This document shows positions 30,862-41,908 of a stretch of 43,771 nucleotides of DNA, in pieces (within the stretch, counting starts at the first letter, position 1; every line of letters begins with the position of its first letter). This stretch comes from Cantharellus purpuraceus. Taxonomy: Eukaryota; Basidiomycota; Agaricomycetes; Cantharellales; Hydnaceae. The notes beneath the pieces are model-generated. The model was not told the origin of the DNA and searched no databases. It worked only from the letters and a program-made list of their open reading frames with translations. Where the stretch lies: positions 1-43,771 of the forward strand of contig JALBUN010000043.1 of the NCBI GenBank assembly GCA_025174535.1, written 5' to 3'. The translations under genes were made by a program, and so were the position numbers.

Positions 30862-31229
30862 TCCAGGGCAAGCGCACAGATAAGCCTACCGTTGAGCGGC
30901 CGATTTCCTGCGAGGTGGATAGGGTGTTCTACCTCGAGTCTCAGCTCAGGACTTGCCACGTTGACATTACTGTGAACCATCAACGGCGTGGTGTGCCCGC
31001 CGTTCTATATATACCTTTAGAGGTTTCTTTCTGACTCACTACTCGCCGCGTCGAGATATGCCTGTATTGCTATATGTACAGCAGCATCGGCGGGTGCGCG
31101 CGCGTTGGGATGAGGCGTGAAAAAGGAGCCGCGGCAGAAGAGCAATTGGAGCTCAGGTGAGCGGTGGTCGCCGTGCAAACGGCGTTGCGCGGACTCCTGT
31201 CGCGCCTTTTGATTCGTTTTTTCCAATGA
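30862..31229. other. unassigned sequence with a 73-codon open frame
   Basis: An open frame from 30813 to 31034 (+) reads into the inverted-repeat arm and on through VDPKGRLVLFNTVQGKRTD and ERPISCEVDRVFYLESQLR. It looks protein-like but has no recognised domain and begins inside a repeat, so it may be a gene fragment. A TATATATACC sequence lies at about 31004-31013. Nothing else is supported. Confidence 0.25.
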
Positions 31230-31510
31230 CGACCACGTACAGCAAGCAAGTGCGACACCCGCGGGATACGCTGCCAGACCCAGCGCATGTACTGCCTATG
31301 CTGCGAGCGCTGCCGCTGGTGTGCCATGCGTGGTATGGGCCTAGCATGGAGGTGCTGTGCCAGAGAGTCATATTCTCTTCGCGGTACTCGCAGCAGACGA
31401 GCTGCTGATCCAGACCATCTGCAGAAATCCAGCGCTGGGACTCATATAGTCTGAACCACGCTGCGCCCTCTAGCAGTAGCGCCTGCCGCTTCCATGAATC
31501 GTCTTTCAAC
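31230..31510 (+). pseudogene. F-box/LRR-like gene remnant
   Basis: One frame reads MLRALPLVCHAWYGPSMEVL then CQRVIFSSRYSQQ, close to the post-F-box segment (LxxLxLVCRxWYxPxxxxLY) common in agaric F-box proteins. It ends in a TGA, while the next frame continues plausibly as ADELLIQTICRNPALGLI, so one frameshift separates the pieces. There is no F-box itself upstream. Identification rests on the general pattern only. Confidence 0.4.
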
Positions 31511-32494
31511 TAGGCAATGCTTCTGCTGATATATCACAAGATTCAGAATGTCCATATAAAGGCTGAGTTTTCACCGTGAACGCTGAAGATCTTCACTAGA
31601 AGCCAGGGGATTGCATCTGAGCTCGGCAACCTTCGCGCGTGCGCTCATACAGCCACTGTTCTCTGTTGGTATAGCTTATGCTAGACTCACAGGCTGCACT
31701 GATTTTCTCTACAGCTCGCCCTATTACTTCAGCCTCTTATTGAGGATCACAAGGTGCTTCCAACTGTGTCCGTTCTGGGATCCCCGGTGCCTGAGACTGA
31801 AATCATCATTTCCCGGTACCTACGCTTCTTTCCGACGCCCTAATGGATCTCTCTGTGATGAGCCTTTGTTGATTTACCGCACCGCCCGTGACGGGTGCTC
31901 AGAGGCTAGTGGACAAGACATCATCTAGGTGCACACGTGTATTCTATAGACCCTGAGACTGATGAAAGATTGGGTGTTCCACCTGTCGCAAGTCGTATGT
32001 AGCAGCTTCCACGATATCTCACTTCCGATGCTCCCGCATCGTGCCATATATACTGAATCAGACTTCAAATTCATATATGCGCCTGCTGTTGTCAAAGAAC
32101 CTAACTACAGACAATGAATTGTCAACATCAGTCCGTAATCCGTGCACACGCCTGCTGGTTCACCCTCATTGCTATCAAGAAGCTCTTGTTTGCGAGTCTT
32201 CGCCCTAGATCAGGCGGTGCAGACAGTTCCATTCAATGCGACCCTTGCGTAGGATAAAGTGACTGTGCCACATGTGCCAAGCCTTCTAACGAAAACATAA
32301 CTGGCCATCAGGTCGAACTATTTTCACCCTCATGGCGGTACGCCTAGCGGCTCATTGCTGTTGATCAGGGCATTACATACACGAATAGCACCCTGTATTT
32401 TAGTATATATATGAGCCCCTTGTAGTGTTTTACAATCGCATACTGGCATAGTCCAGTGCATTTGGTATACCTCTCCCCTCATCTTTCCATAGAC
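31511..32494. other. no clear gene; weak open frame 31611-31928
   Basis: A 105-codon plus-strand frame (31611-31928) has Cys and aromatic residues but no recognised motif. It may be further debris of the F-box-like remnant just upstream. A TATATATATGAGCC sequence at 32400-32413, about 85 bp before the next gene's ATG, could be that gene's TATA box. Confidence 0.3.
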
Positions 32495-34194
32495 ATGGCA
32501 GCTCAGACAGAACAGGCGGCAATTCAAGCAGCGTCAGATGCGTGCGTCACCGCTCACTATATGCGCAGTGATTTTTGAGTCCATTGTATGGTGTCAGAAA
32601 GGGTGTCTATTACTCCTCAATAGTTGCCCTCGGTGAGCCCACGGCTCATGCACGCAACCTAACTAACTAAAGGCTTTCCGCTCAAAACAGCTCTCCTTTC
32701 CTACGACACCTTTCTGACAGTCTCACATGAGATTCGATACATCTGGAACAAATCGTCGAAACTGGGGACGGCCCTGTATTTTCTGGCGCGATACTCCTTG
32801 CTATTGTATTTTTCGCTAGCATTATTTGGGGAATCTTTCAATTTCACATCACCTCAGGTCTGTTCCGGCTGATGACTTGCATTTATGCCCATAGATGACA
32901 CCTGACGTAGTAAGTTCAAGGGCAACCTTTTGTAGCGCAGGAATTCATACACATTAGGGCATGTGATGGGATTCTTCACTTTATTGATGCTCTCAACTTC
33001 CTGCCACTTATTGGTATTCAAGGTGATATGAGTTTTCCTTTGCAGCAATGGATCATTGACGACACTAATTATGCAGGGCTTCTACTGGGGAGGGCATATG
33101 CGATTAGCGATCGGAAGAGGGTGATATTAGGTGTTCTCGGACTTCTCGGAGGTGGCACCATCATATCACAACTGGTATGTGTACATGTCTGCTTTTATAC
33201 GGACAGGCATGACAGACACCCATTATAGGCAGTAGCAGTCTTGGCCAGGTGTGACATCACTAGTGCACAAGTCCACATTCTCCACATGTAAGTATAGTAT
33301 GGTCTCAAATGAACTGTACTCAATGATTCACCAGACGTAAGACACGTGAAAGTAATATTTATTATGACAGTTGATTCCCTTCTTTTAGTCAATGACGTCG
33401 ACTCGATCGTGGTCATATTATTTGACACGATAGTGCTGTGACACTCTCCGGCACACTTGGAACATGGAGAGTCTACAAACGATCGGCATGGAGCAAGCTA
33501 TCGCTGACACATTTACTGGCCCAGCAAAGTAAGCCATTATTTCCGTTACGGTAGGATTCTCACAGACAGACATGAATATCAGGTCTGATTAGATTCGGGT
33601 ATTTTATCTGCTAACACCGACAATGAATCCAGAATTGATTATTATCAGATTTGTGTTGACGCTCACTCTTGCTGACACGATCTTGATAGTGGTATGTCAA
33701 TATATCAATATCTGTGCCATTTCTAACCGGATGCACTAGACCTTGAGAGTACGTCATACAATGGTACCTGCTGCTGTGCCGCTCCAATTTTGCTTTAGCC
33801 TATACTTTCAACTGTTCTTACGCCTATTCAGGAGAGGTGAGTCGGAATACGGAATTTCAGACATCTTTTAAATATATGCAGCTTGTCAGCCATCATCATC
33901 TGCCACTTCCACCTCGACCTCCAAAGGAGAAATGCGCACCCCAACAGCACCACCTCCCGGGGAATCCCTACCATCTCCCTGGGCAGTTTCCATGCAACCA
34001 CCCAACGCATTCACGACGCTGTGATGGCAGAGTTTGGGGATTCGCCTGTCGATGAGGGTGTTGGAACAGAAGCCTCGTGGGACGCGGTCGAGACCACAGA
34101 GTCGGAGACGCCAGCAGAGACAACAGAAAATGGTATTGAGCTTGAAGACATTCAGTTCCGGCCACAGGCAGCTCAAATTAGTGTAGAGCCGTAG
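32495..34194 (+). CDS. DUF6533-type multi-pass membrane protein gene, spliced, possibly degenerate
   Basis: Exon 1 (32495-32567) gives MAAQTEQAAIQAASDACVTA. A 9-nt microexon (32624-32632) and exon 3 (32691-32857) then read IALALLSYDTFLTVSHEIRY, the hallmark of DUF6533, then LGTALYFLARYSLLLYFSLA. Another exon ends LLMLSTSCHLL (33028 region) and joins 33046-33174 (NYAGLLLGRAYAISDRKRVI), then 33229-33287. Later pieces are VVILFDTIVL and TLRHTWNMESLQTIGMEQA, which need a 1-nt shift near 33434. The last exon (33863-34194) ends LSAIIICHFHLDLQRRN and an acidic cytosolic tail. Family members have seven or so helices and unknown function. The exon map between 32858 and 33030 and after 33430 is uncertain, and the shift may mark a pseudogene. 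Confidence 0.6.
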
Positions 34195-35452
34195 TGGCAG
34201 AGGGTTTGTGCGTCATGTTCGGTTGGTGCTGGCTGATGGGACGAATTGACATCTTTTGCACTATTACCCTGTCACTTGGAGGGCCGAGTGGGGGCGTTTG
34301 AATATCTATTCACGTTAGTCACTGGAGAGAGAGATCAATTAGAGTGCTCGAAGCGCTGGTGCGCTTATGGTGGACTGTATCTGCTACATTTTCTATATTA
34401 TGCCCGAGATTCCGTTCTGTGAGTGTAAGTATGAGAGTGGGTGAAAGTGAAAGTGAGTGAGAGAATGAGTATCTGGCCAATTCAATGGCTGATGACGCAG
34501 TTCTAAACCTATCGCACTTTGAGACTGATTTCAGTCCAGGGCCTTTGTGCCTCTTGTTGCATAGGGATCCCACACCTGGTTCTCCAGGTACAGTCAAAAC
34601 TCCCCATATCACTGATACTTATCGCATATGCTATGTATGTATCTACAGTGGGAGTGTGACATTGGGTGATGGGATTATGGGATTATGGAAATATGGGTTG
34701 CGTATTTGGGCATATGGGGATCTAGGCTGCGGCGTCATGTGCTTGACCATTCAGATCGGCTGGAGTGTGTGACCTATTGTAATCTGATTAATAAAGCTCA
34801 GTCCATATATTGTGGATACGGCTGAGGGTTAGGAAGAACACCACAGACGTATTATATATGTCTGTAAGAGAAAAATAGATAACGGGGTTCCGACAGACAC
34901 CCGATCCCGTGGTGTGTCATTAACATGGACATACTCAACATATGCTCAATATTCCAATGTGACCAAGGGGTGCTTAGCAGAGTGTATATCCCCTGGTGCA
35001 ATCAGCAGAAAAGCGAGAGCTGATATATGGGCTGGCCCTAGGTTTATCTGTGATGGTTGGGAGGTTAGCTGTGTTTTGTGTTGTATGAGCATAAAGCTTA
35101 GTCTATGTGGCATTCATGAGCATGAGGTCCATGTAGTGTTTGAATCTTTTTGTTTCTTCAATATATATGAGAGTGTGTCTACAATTTCCACGTTATTGAG
35201 TAGCTGTGAGGTGGAGTTGTTGTAATCTGAACAGGATAATCTCAGTCTGTATATTGTGGATACGGCTTAGTGTAGTTACCTGAACAAAGGGGAGATATAA
35301 GTCGGCAGTACGGTAGACGAGGATGAGAGCGCAACGTACAACCAGTCTATGCACGATAGCTTGTTCAAAATATGATGTCAGCCATAATGTCTAGAAGATT
35401 CAGCCAACCAGTGGTTCACACAGCATAAAAATATAATTTCAGGAGCATGCTG
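34195..35452. other. intergenic region with a short direct repeat
   Basis: No gene is supported. GTGAGTGTAAGTATGAGAGT-like GTGA-rich sequence lies at 34420-34470. About 48 bp around TATTGTGGATACGGCT occurs at 34779-34827 and again at 35223-35271. A 103-codon open frame (34914-35225) has no recognised motif and is probably chance. Confidence 0.4.
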
Positions 35453-35790
35453 CTACACTTTGACAGTTGTATCAGAACTCTGTGGGTGAGACAGAATTTC
35501 GACCAGAGCGATGCCATCGTCTACCATTACTGCTGGCACATCAAGTTCCGCAAGAACGACTGCCTCCAGCGACGGCTCTGCCTCGTTCGTCACATCAGCG
35601 TGCGAATCGCTAAACTCTGCAATAACGGCATCATCCATCGTTTGGTTGCTGCATGGAAGCTTCCAACCACTATCATAGGTATGCCTGGGAGGTGTTGGTA
35701 ATAGGATGTGCGTTTCTCTGGAGGTCGAGGTGAAAGTTGCAATGATAATGGCAGATAAGCTGTATATACTTTGTCAGATGACATCTCCTC
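35453..35790 (-). pseudogene. C-terminal fragment of a DUF6533-gene paralogue
   Basis: The minus strand matches the last exon of the 32495-34194 gene in three successive frames: LSAIII, then HLDLQRNAHPITNTSQ, then GIPMIVVGSFHAATKR, then MDDAVIAEFSDSHADV to a TGA at 35453. The last piece is open for 61 codons. The frame changes show it is broken. It sits tail-to-tail with the main gene, so an inverted duplication is likely. No upstream exons were identified. Confidence 0.7.
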
Positions 35791-36488
35791 AGGAGCCTCA
35801 CTGTATCTCACCTGCTCAATATATACCCAATAATACCCCCAATGTTGAAGACCTAGAAGATGAACGTCAATGCCTTCAGGCTCTCAGTGTCCAGGCACAA
35901 TCCGTCGGCGCTGTACATGGATGTCAAGACACCCATATTACCATATAGGCATGCTTAAATAAAATATTTTCAGCCTGTGAGTGTATTTGGGGACCTTGCT
36001 TTTCGCCGCCATTACCACACCCATTCTTGAAGATCATGATACATCGATGACACTGTACCTCCGCGAATGCTTGTGTAGCCCATAGCAAAATCAGTCTTCG
36101 CAGGCTCCAGTGCAGCGATAAAATTTCTAGACAAATGTTTCGGACCTTCTCGGTAGGTAATGGAATAGAGCAAAAGCGTTATGCGAAGAACTCAATCTAA
36201 AGAGAAATGGGTATGTGCTAGGATGGATCTGACACAGCGTAAGTAGCGGATGTCATACTTCCATTAATTGATGAAGACCGTCACATGTCACACGTCACAC
36301 ATCCAAATCCTCGATAGGATCCCGCGACGTTCGAGTTCGCCTACCAGCATTGTCGCTGCCTTTTCCTTAAAACGCAATAAGACAGGGAGAAGGAGAGGCA
36401 GGAGGATTAGGAGTGGAAAGAGGGGGAAGAGAGAAAGGTGGGTTCTCATGCTTCAATATTCCGAGCAATTTCATATCAATACTAATGA
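35791..36488. other. unassigned sequence
   Basis: No gene is recognised. A 94-codon plus frame (36268-36552) includes an Arg/Lys/Gly run caused by AGGAGAGGCAGGAGG-type purine-rich DNA (36385-36435). Upstream exons of the minus-strand paralogue were looked for here and not found. Confidence 0.3.
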
Positions 36489-37304
36489 TTGTTCAGAGAA
36501 CCACGACAGGAACTCCGCACATATCGTGTCCAGCTCTCCACCCATGAGTTAAACTCATCACATCCCACTCTCAAACTTGCCATATTCCATACCATCAATG
36601 TACAAAGTCCAGACATCCTTGAACTCACACACCCGCCAGCGTATTCAAGGAAGGGCTCGCGCGCGGCGTCTCGCGTATTATCACGAGCGCAATGCACGGA
36701 CTTTACGTGCACGACTCGAGACATGAAGAACTCCGCGCCCAGGGAGACTGATTCTGAAGGCTCTGCAAAGGTGGTGCGGGACGAGCTGTATCCCAAAGGC
36801 TTTGAAATGTGCGCCATCGAGACAACAGACACACAGCTCATGGGTGGGGCTTCCTTCGTCAAGGAACGCACCGAGGAACGACACCAGCATCGAGGCGCTG
36901 CGCGAGGAGAAGCGGGACTCTGAGCGACAGAGCAACGGAGGAGTGAGGGTGCGTGCCCATCTTTCCGCACTCGATGATGCCGCAATTCCCGCCTCACTTC
37001 CCTCGCTTCTACCTCCCGTTAAGGCTGCAGTTGGCGGAGAGGGCGGTGGGAATTTCAGGGCAGGCGAGTGTGTGGTCGGTTCTTAGCGGGACGAGACGAG
37101 GCTGAAACGGATTCAGATTTGCAAGTCGAGGATTTGGAAGAAACGGTGTTCGAGCTCCGCGAGGACATTGCATTGGGGGCCAACGTGCATGGACTGTCCC
37201 TAGGTGATAACTCCGCGCAGAATCGGATGGATTCGATGCCGAAGATGATGGATAGGGTCAGGAAGGTCAGGAACCATTCGTTCATGATGTGCGTCCACCG
37301 CTGA
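36489..37304 (+). CDS. hypothetical protein, fragmentary or spliced
   Basis: No family is recognised. Two open pieces in the same frame (36489-36923 and 37068-37304) are separated by 144 bp with stops. The first includes RETDSEGSAKVVRDELYPKG and the second DSDLQVEDLEETVFELRED, an acidic possible coiled coil, ending at TGA 37302-37304. A second frame through the gap (IEALREEKRDSERQ) is also protein-like. No confident introns were found, and the minus strand is also open, so the coding strand is not certain. The 3' end lies in the dispersed direct repeat. Confidence 0.3.
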
Positions 37305-37897
37305 GCAGTGCCAGATGCCACTAGTGGTTTAACAGCTCCCTTTGCTCAGATTGTGTCCACGATGCTGATATGGATCGAGCACTCGTTCCAGAAGACATAT
37401 AAAGCCACAGGCAATACAGTGCACAGGGTGTGCATCGTCGGGGCGTCTTGGCAATGGATTACATGATATTCCAGCGATCGTGGAGGTGATATGCGCGGGA
37501 AAGAGGATCCAACAGGATCATTCAATGCATCACAGCAACAAAATCAAAGATACAATAAAACATTCAAATAGTACTACATCGATCTCCATCCGTTCTTTCC
37601 CGCACCTGCATACCATCCACCTTCTTTCGGATCAGTGATGTATAAGATTCGACATACTTGGCCATCACGTGACTCGAGAAGATTTTTCCTCACGTCCCAT
37701 CGATGCTGGTCAAAGTCCCATTTCGTACGTCCTGACACGGGGATTATGCCTGCTGAAATGCGCTTTTAAGGGAACACAGATCACCGCCTTTTCCATCGAC
37801 ATCCTAGGACCCACATCGGCGATGAGGAGCATCGGATGCATCTCAAAGGGATGGGGACACGCATACTTGATCGCAACCCATCTAAAGACTTGAGGTT
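37181..37897. repeat. dispersed direct repeat, copy 1
   Basis: Matches 40656-41180 in the same orientation in two blocks: GATAACTCCGCGCAGAATC to AGTGGTTTAACAGCT (37206-37336) and ACAAAATCAAAGATACAA to GACTTGAGGTT (37538-37897). Copy 1 has about 200 bp of extra sequence between the blocks. The last 125 bp are almost identical between copies. Confidence 0.8.
37574..37757 (-). CDS. partial coding sequence within the direct repeat
   Basis: No family is recognised. The minus strand reads RTKWDFDQHRWDVRKNLLES then RDGQVCRILYITDPKEGGW and ends RSM with TAG (37576-37574). Amino-acid content is protein-like and Trp-rich. The copy at 40860-41010 encodes the same beginning but is frameshifted, so copy 1 may be the functional or parental one. 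CATTTCAG at about 37754 could be a 3' splice site; upstream exons were not resolved. It lies 166 bp downstream of the zinc-finger gene on the same strand. Confidence 0.35.
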
Positions 37898-37922
37898 AGC
37901 CCATTGATGCCGGATGTCGCAT

Positions 37923-39301
37923 TCAGCTATTGAGGATATCCTCGACGATGCGCCAGGGAGCAGTCTCGAGCTCTTTCCCCAACTGGAAGGCGAGCACGGG
38001 AGAATGAGGGTGCTGGCTCTGTGAGTGCCGGCGCACAGTGTCGTCTCTCATTCTAACGAAGCATTGGGCAGTTGGGCAACGCCAAGCATATTCTTCTGCG
38101 CGCTGGACCCTCTCCTTAGTGAATAACAGCTGCGCATTTCTCCGCTTCAGCTGATAACGATGCATCTTCTTTAGTTCCGTGCCGATATGCGTGTTCAGAA
38201 CATGGCTTGCGAACGCAGATCTACTGCTTGTTTTGCAGTAGTACCCGCACTCCAGGCCATTGTCCTTGTCAAGCGCGCAGTATCGGAATGCCCCAGTGAC
38301 GATCGATAGATCAGAGAGGTTGATCTGGGGGTTATGAAGATTCTGTGCTACCGTTTGTGCGGTGGTTGTGTGCCCAGATGACGCCGGAGGAACGTTTGTG
38401 GTTGTTCCATCCAGCGTCTGGGCAACTGTCGGGGTGGGCTGCGCTGCTGTGGCGTTCCATGCAGCGGGCCCATACTGATTTATGTTGGTTAAGTCGTTGG
38501 GTTGTGACCCAAACGAACTGTCCAGTTGCTGTCAGGAGTATATCAAGGTGATTAGAATGCCAATCACCTATTACTGGGATTAATACCCAGCCAATCTGGT
38601 GCTGGATTGTAGTCCAGCATCTGTGGGTCCCATGGGTATGGTGGGGGTTGGGGCGGACTTGGATCCGACTCTTGAGACATAGGAAGACCGAGGTCTTCGC
38701 TTGAACCCAACGTATCCTGTGGTTGGGAACTGTCCCCAAGCAATGCGTCGAACAGCCCTGACCCTGCCCAGCCTTGGAGGAGCTCTCTTAACGCCGCTCT
38801 GAGAATGGTAGAGTCAGTCCGCTATATCATGGGACAGTGAAGATCGCCTTACTCATCAACATGCGACGGACCCGTCACCGGGAGGTTGTCGATGGACGCC
38901 TCTCCGAAGGCGATGTTGTCTGGATCGTCCAGCAACGGAGTCCTGAAGTTCAGAACAAGTGAGTAGTGTGCCTTAGACATTGGAATTGCTTTTTGACATA
39001 CAATAGACCAATTGGCGCCTCCTGAAAGGTGCCAACATCACCGCCGTTTGGGAAGGCAACCCTGAAGTGGAGAGCAAGGTGAGTGGCTTTCCATAGACAT
39101 GTCAGTCATTTGACGTACGAGGGATCGGTTGCGGTGGGGACTTGGAGCGCGTCCTCGAAGGGTGCGTTGTTGTAGCCGTTTTCAAAAGTGGGACTGAAGG
39201 TGAAACGAATGTAAGTCGCATGCCAAAGATATCTTCGCACAATCTGGAAGGAGAGGCGAATGTCCTGGCGATGACACTCACTTGAAGGGATACTGGTTCA
39301 T
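37923..39301 (-). CDS. C2H2-like zinc-finger protein, six exons, 356 aa
   Basis: My model on the minus strand: exons 39301-39282, 39193-39119, 39061-39002, 38942-38853, 38798-38568 and 38517-37923. Introns are 88, 57, 59, 54 and 50 nt, all GT..AG and all phase 2. The product begins MNQYPFNPTFENGYNNAPFE, has an acidic, Pro-rich middle (SDPSPPQPPPYPWDPQM), a Thr/Ala/Gln-rich linker and two degenerate C2H2 fingers near the C-terminus: CGYYC-x10-H-x4-H and CPTAQC-x11-H-x4-H. It ends VEDILNS with TGA. The architecture suggests a nuclear DNA-binding or regulatory protein; target unknown. A TATA-like box sits about 95 bp upstream. The frame stays open over all six exons, which supports an intact gene. 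Confidence 0.75.
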
Positions 39302-39390
39302 GTTGGATGACAAAGGTAGATGTGCACAGATGCAATGGTAGGTTGTTGGGGAGGCGAAGGGTTGACGTGAGACAAGGAATTGTCTCGCCA

Positions 39391-39399
39391 TTTATATCT
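39391..39399 (-). promoter_or_regulatory. TATA-like box upstream of the zinc-finger gene
   Basis: The minus strand reads AGATATAAA about 90-100 bp before the ATG at 39301, a usual spacing for fungal promoters. Confidence 0.45.
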
Positions 39400-40655
39400 G
39401 CTATCGACCGCTTAGACCATAGGATCATGTGAGCGTGCCAATTGTGCATGTAAAGGGGGGTGGCGTCCTCGAGGTTATCCTGAGGGACCGATTTGGCTAG
39501 GACATGAGATACTGGACCTCGATTAGGGACTGCTGACATGATCCCGGTCCGTGGTGGGGTTTGTCTGAACCATCCTTCTGCATTGTCTGCTTGACATGGC
39601 CCGAAAAAAATGGGGGTCTCTCTGTTTTTTCAATTCACTAGAACAAATTAGGTATATCGCATTCATCGGAGCACATGTATCTCGCACGTATCAGGTTCTT
39701 GATCTTCCTTCATTTTCGCTTCCGGTAATAAAGGCTTCTTTGAAGTGAGTTGAGGGGGTTCCACTGACATGTGAGACTTCATTTACTAACTTGGCTTTGC
39801 AGCGTCCCGTGTCCTGGCGGAAATGGCATATTCTCATCGAATTGGGATATACCACAGCTAGGGAGGCTGCGATGAAACAAATTCCATGACTGGATTTAGT
39901 AACTTGGCGAGTCATTGCGATCGGATCTTGTACCCACTTGGAATTCATTGGGCTCCTGAATAGCCCCGGGACAGGCCAGACAGTTAGAGTTTGATAAATA
40001 TAGCACACTATACTTCAATCGTTGTCTCAATTGTCTGTTGTAGATCCATCTTTCAGTCGGCCCACAAGGACAACGTTTAGCATGTGGATATCTGTGAAGT
40101 GCGGTCCTCGATCTTACAAGGCACATAGGCACGACGGCCTTCAAGTAGTCTTGCGTGATCCGCAATTTCCTTCGTTTGATGTCCTTTGAAAGCTGAGCGG
40201 CGGCTCTGCGATATAGACTACATATCCAACGCAGTTGAGAAGTTGGCGGTCATAAAACACTGTCTTGACGTCTATGTGCGGCACATTGTCAATACGTGTA
40301 GCTCATAAACAGCTCTGTCAAGAGGATGAGGCCCTAGTTCAAATAATTCCAGGTCTTCCGTGTCAACTTTGGCCCCGTCTGACATTATTAGGAGTAGTGT
40401 CCATGATGTCAAGAACATGTTCGGCGTGTACTAAAGTATGAGTGAATGTATGAATGAGAAGAGTATGCTAGGAGATAGTGTTTTGACAATCTTTAGCCGC
40501 ACCCATGTGTGTAGCCCCTGTAAGGCTCTGTTAAGAGGTCCTGGGTCCAAAAATTTTGGGGCGGGTGCGCATCACCAGCCGTCTGTGACAAGAGCGTGGC
40601 TGACCGACTGGAGGGGGGTGTCCGAAGTGCGTAGACCTTACTTTTTAACACTACC
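39400..40655. other. unassigned region, possible decayed genes
   Basis: No gene is identified. On the minus strand an open frame over about 40240-39896 reads RRAAAQLSKDIKRRKLRITQ, while the overlapping frame reads HIDVKTVFYDRQLLNCVGYV; both look protein-like, so a frameshifted gene or chance cannot be separated. A possible intron with CTAAC and TTTGCAG lies at 39752-39801 (+). Nothing here can be named. Confidence 0.25.
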
Positions 40656-41180
40656 AACGTGCACGGACGGTCCCTTGATAACTCCGCGCAGAATCAGGGT
40701 CAGGAACGTCAGGAACCATTCGTTCATGATGTGTGCTCACCGCTGCCAAAGGATTACTCATGCTCGATCTGCATGCTTAGCAGAGCCAGATGCCACTAGT
40801 GGTTTAACAGCTATCATTCACAAAATCAAAGATACAACAAAATGTTCAAATTACTAACGACATCGATCTTCATCCGTTCCTTTCCACACCTGCATTCCAT
40901 CCACGATCTTTTCGGATAAGTGATGAGTAAGACTCGACATAATTGGCCATCACGTGACTCAAGTAGATTCTTCCTCACGTCCCATCGATGCTGGTCAGAG
41001 TCCCATTTCGTACATCTTGACACCGGGGTTATCCTGCTGGAGGCGCTTTTAAAGGGACACAGATCACCGCCTTTGCCATCGACATCCTAGGACCCACATC
41101 GGCGATGAGGAGCATCGGATGCATCTCAAAGGGATGGGGACACGCATACTTGATCGCAACCCATCTAAAGACTTGAGGTT
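40656..41180. repeat. dispersed direct repeat, copy 2
   Basis: Second copy of 37181-37897, same orientation, with short deletions in the first block (for example the GGATGGATTCGATGCCGAAG stretch) and without the 200-bp spacer. The block 41045-41180 is almost identical to 37770-37897. Confidence 0.8.
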
Positions 41181-41369
41181 ATGGCTGAGGATGAGTGATT
41201 AGTTGTAGATATGTTATATATGTTTGTAGTGGCGAAAAACTATTTTATGTAATGTGTAGGTGTGACAACGCATGAAACAATGGCACTGTTGGGGCATGAC
41301 ACACCGTGATGGTCATTAATGTGGATAAATCACACAGTGCATGTAAGCCACAGATGCAGATATATTCCA
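41181..41369. other. junction between direct repeat and LINE remnant
   Basis: No gene. T-rich sequence with ATATGTTATATATG and no recognised element. Confidence 0.3.
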
Positions 41370-41815
41370 TATCGCAACAGGAGTAACTTGCTTTGCCAGC
41401 ACTCTGACATAGCCTCTTTCATTGCATTTTGTATTGCTTGCAGTGTTTGAGATAGTGGGTGACTGTCTCTGGTTTGTTGCAAGTAATGCATAGCACTGTA
41501 TTAACTGCTTTGATGTGTTTGAGGGAGCAGTTTAGACTGATGTGGCCTGTGCACAGTTGAATGAGGATGCTGGTTGCATGTCAGGGTAGGTTTAGAAGCA
41601 TGCGTGTCATCTTTCTGTTTGGCAGAGAGGGGTCAATTTTGGATCTCTTTTGTGTACCTGGGTAACTGTTGCCATAGAGTTAGCCATCTGGGGTTGATCT
41701 TGCTTTTTTTGTTGGCTTTGAGGGCTGTAATGCTAGTTGGCAGTTTTCTGTGTAGCAGTCAGGGGAATTCAGATTTGGGTGAGTGTGTTCCTTCTGTGGC
41801 CTGTTTCACTAGGAT
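41370..41815 (-). pseudogene. LINE (non-LTR retrotransposon) C-terminal remnant
   Basis: The minus strand encodes CTGHISLNCSLKHIKAVNT followed by CITCNKPETVTHYLKHC, a CX2CX7HX4C knuckle. The pair TGHxxLNxxLxRI and CxxCxxxxET..HxLxxC is the standard end of fungal LINE polyproteins after RNase H. Upstream (41620-41815) fits the preceding linker in other frames (PRYTKEIQ). Frameshifts and a TGA after KQYKMQ make it dead. The 5' side is cut by a TIR-B fragment. Confidence 0.65.
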
Positions 41816-41908
41816 GCATGTTCAGAATAATGCTGTTATACAATATTTTGATGTATATCTCATATACATCAGAATTTTAATGATAATAATAAAAATAGGG
41901 AGTTACAA
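41816..41908. repeat. TIR-B terminal fragment
   Basis: Starts GATGCATGTTCAGAATAATG and continues TTATACAATATTTTGATGTAT to GGGAGTTACAA, matching one end of TIR-B (2000-2082, reversed). It is cut at 41909 by a Ty3-I LTR. Confidence 0.65.

Noticed and set aside
34420..34470. GTGAGTG-rich stretch as a microsatellite
   Set aside because: Too short and irregular to call.
38332..38739. A 135-codon single-exon frame on the minus strand (MGTVPNHRIRWVQAK)
   Set aside because: It is the off-frame reading across exon 5, intron 5 and exon 6 of the zinc-finger gene.
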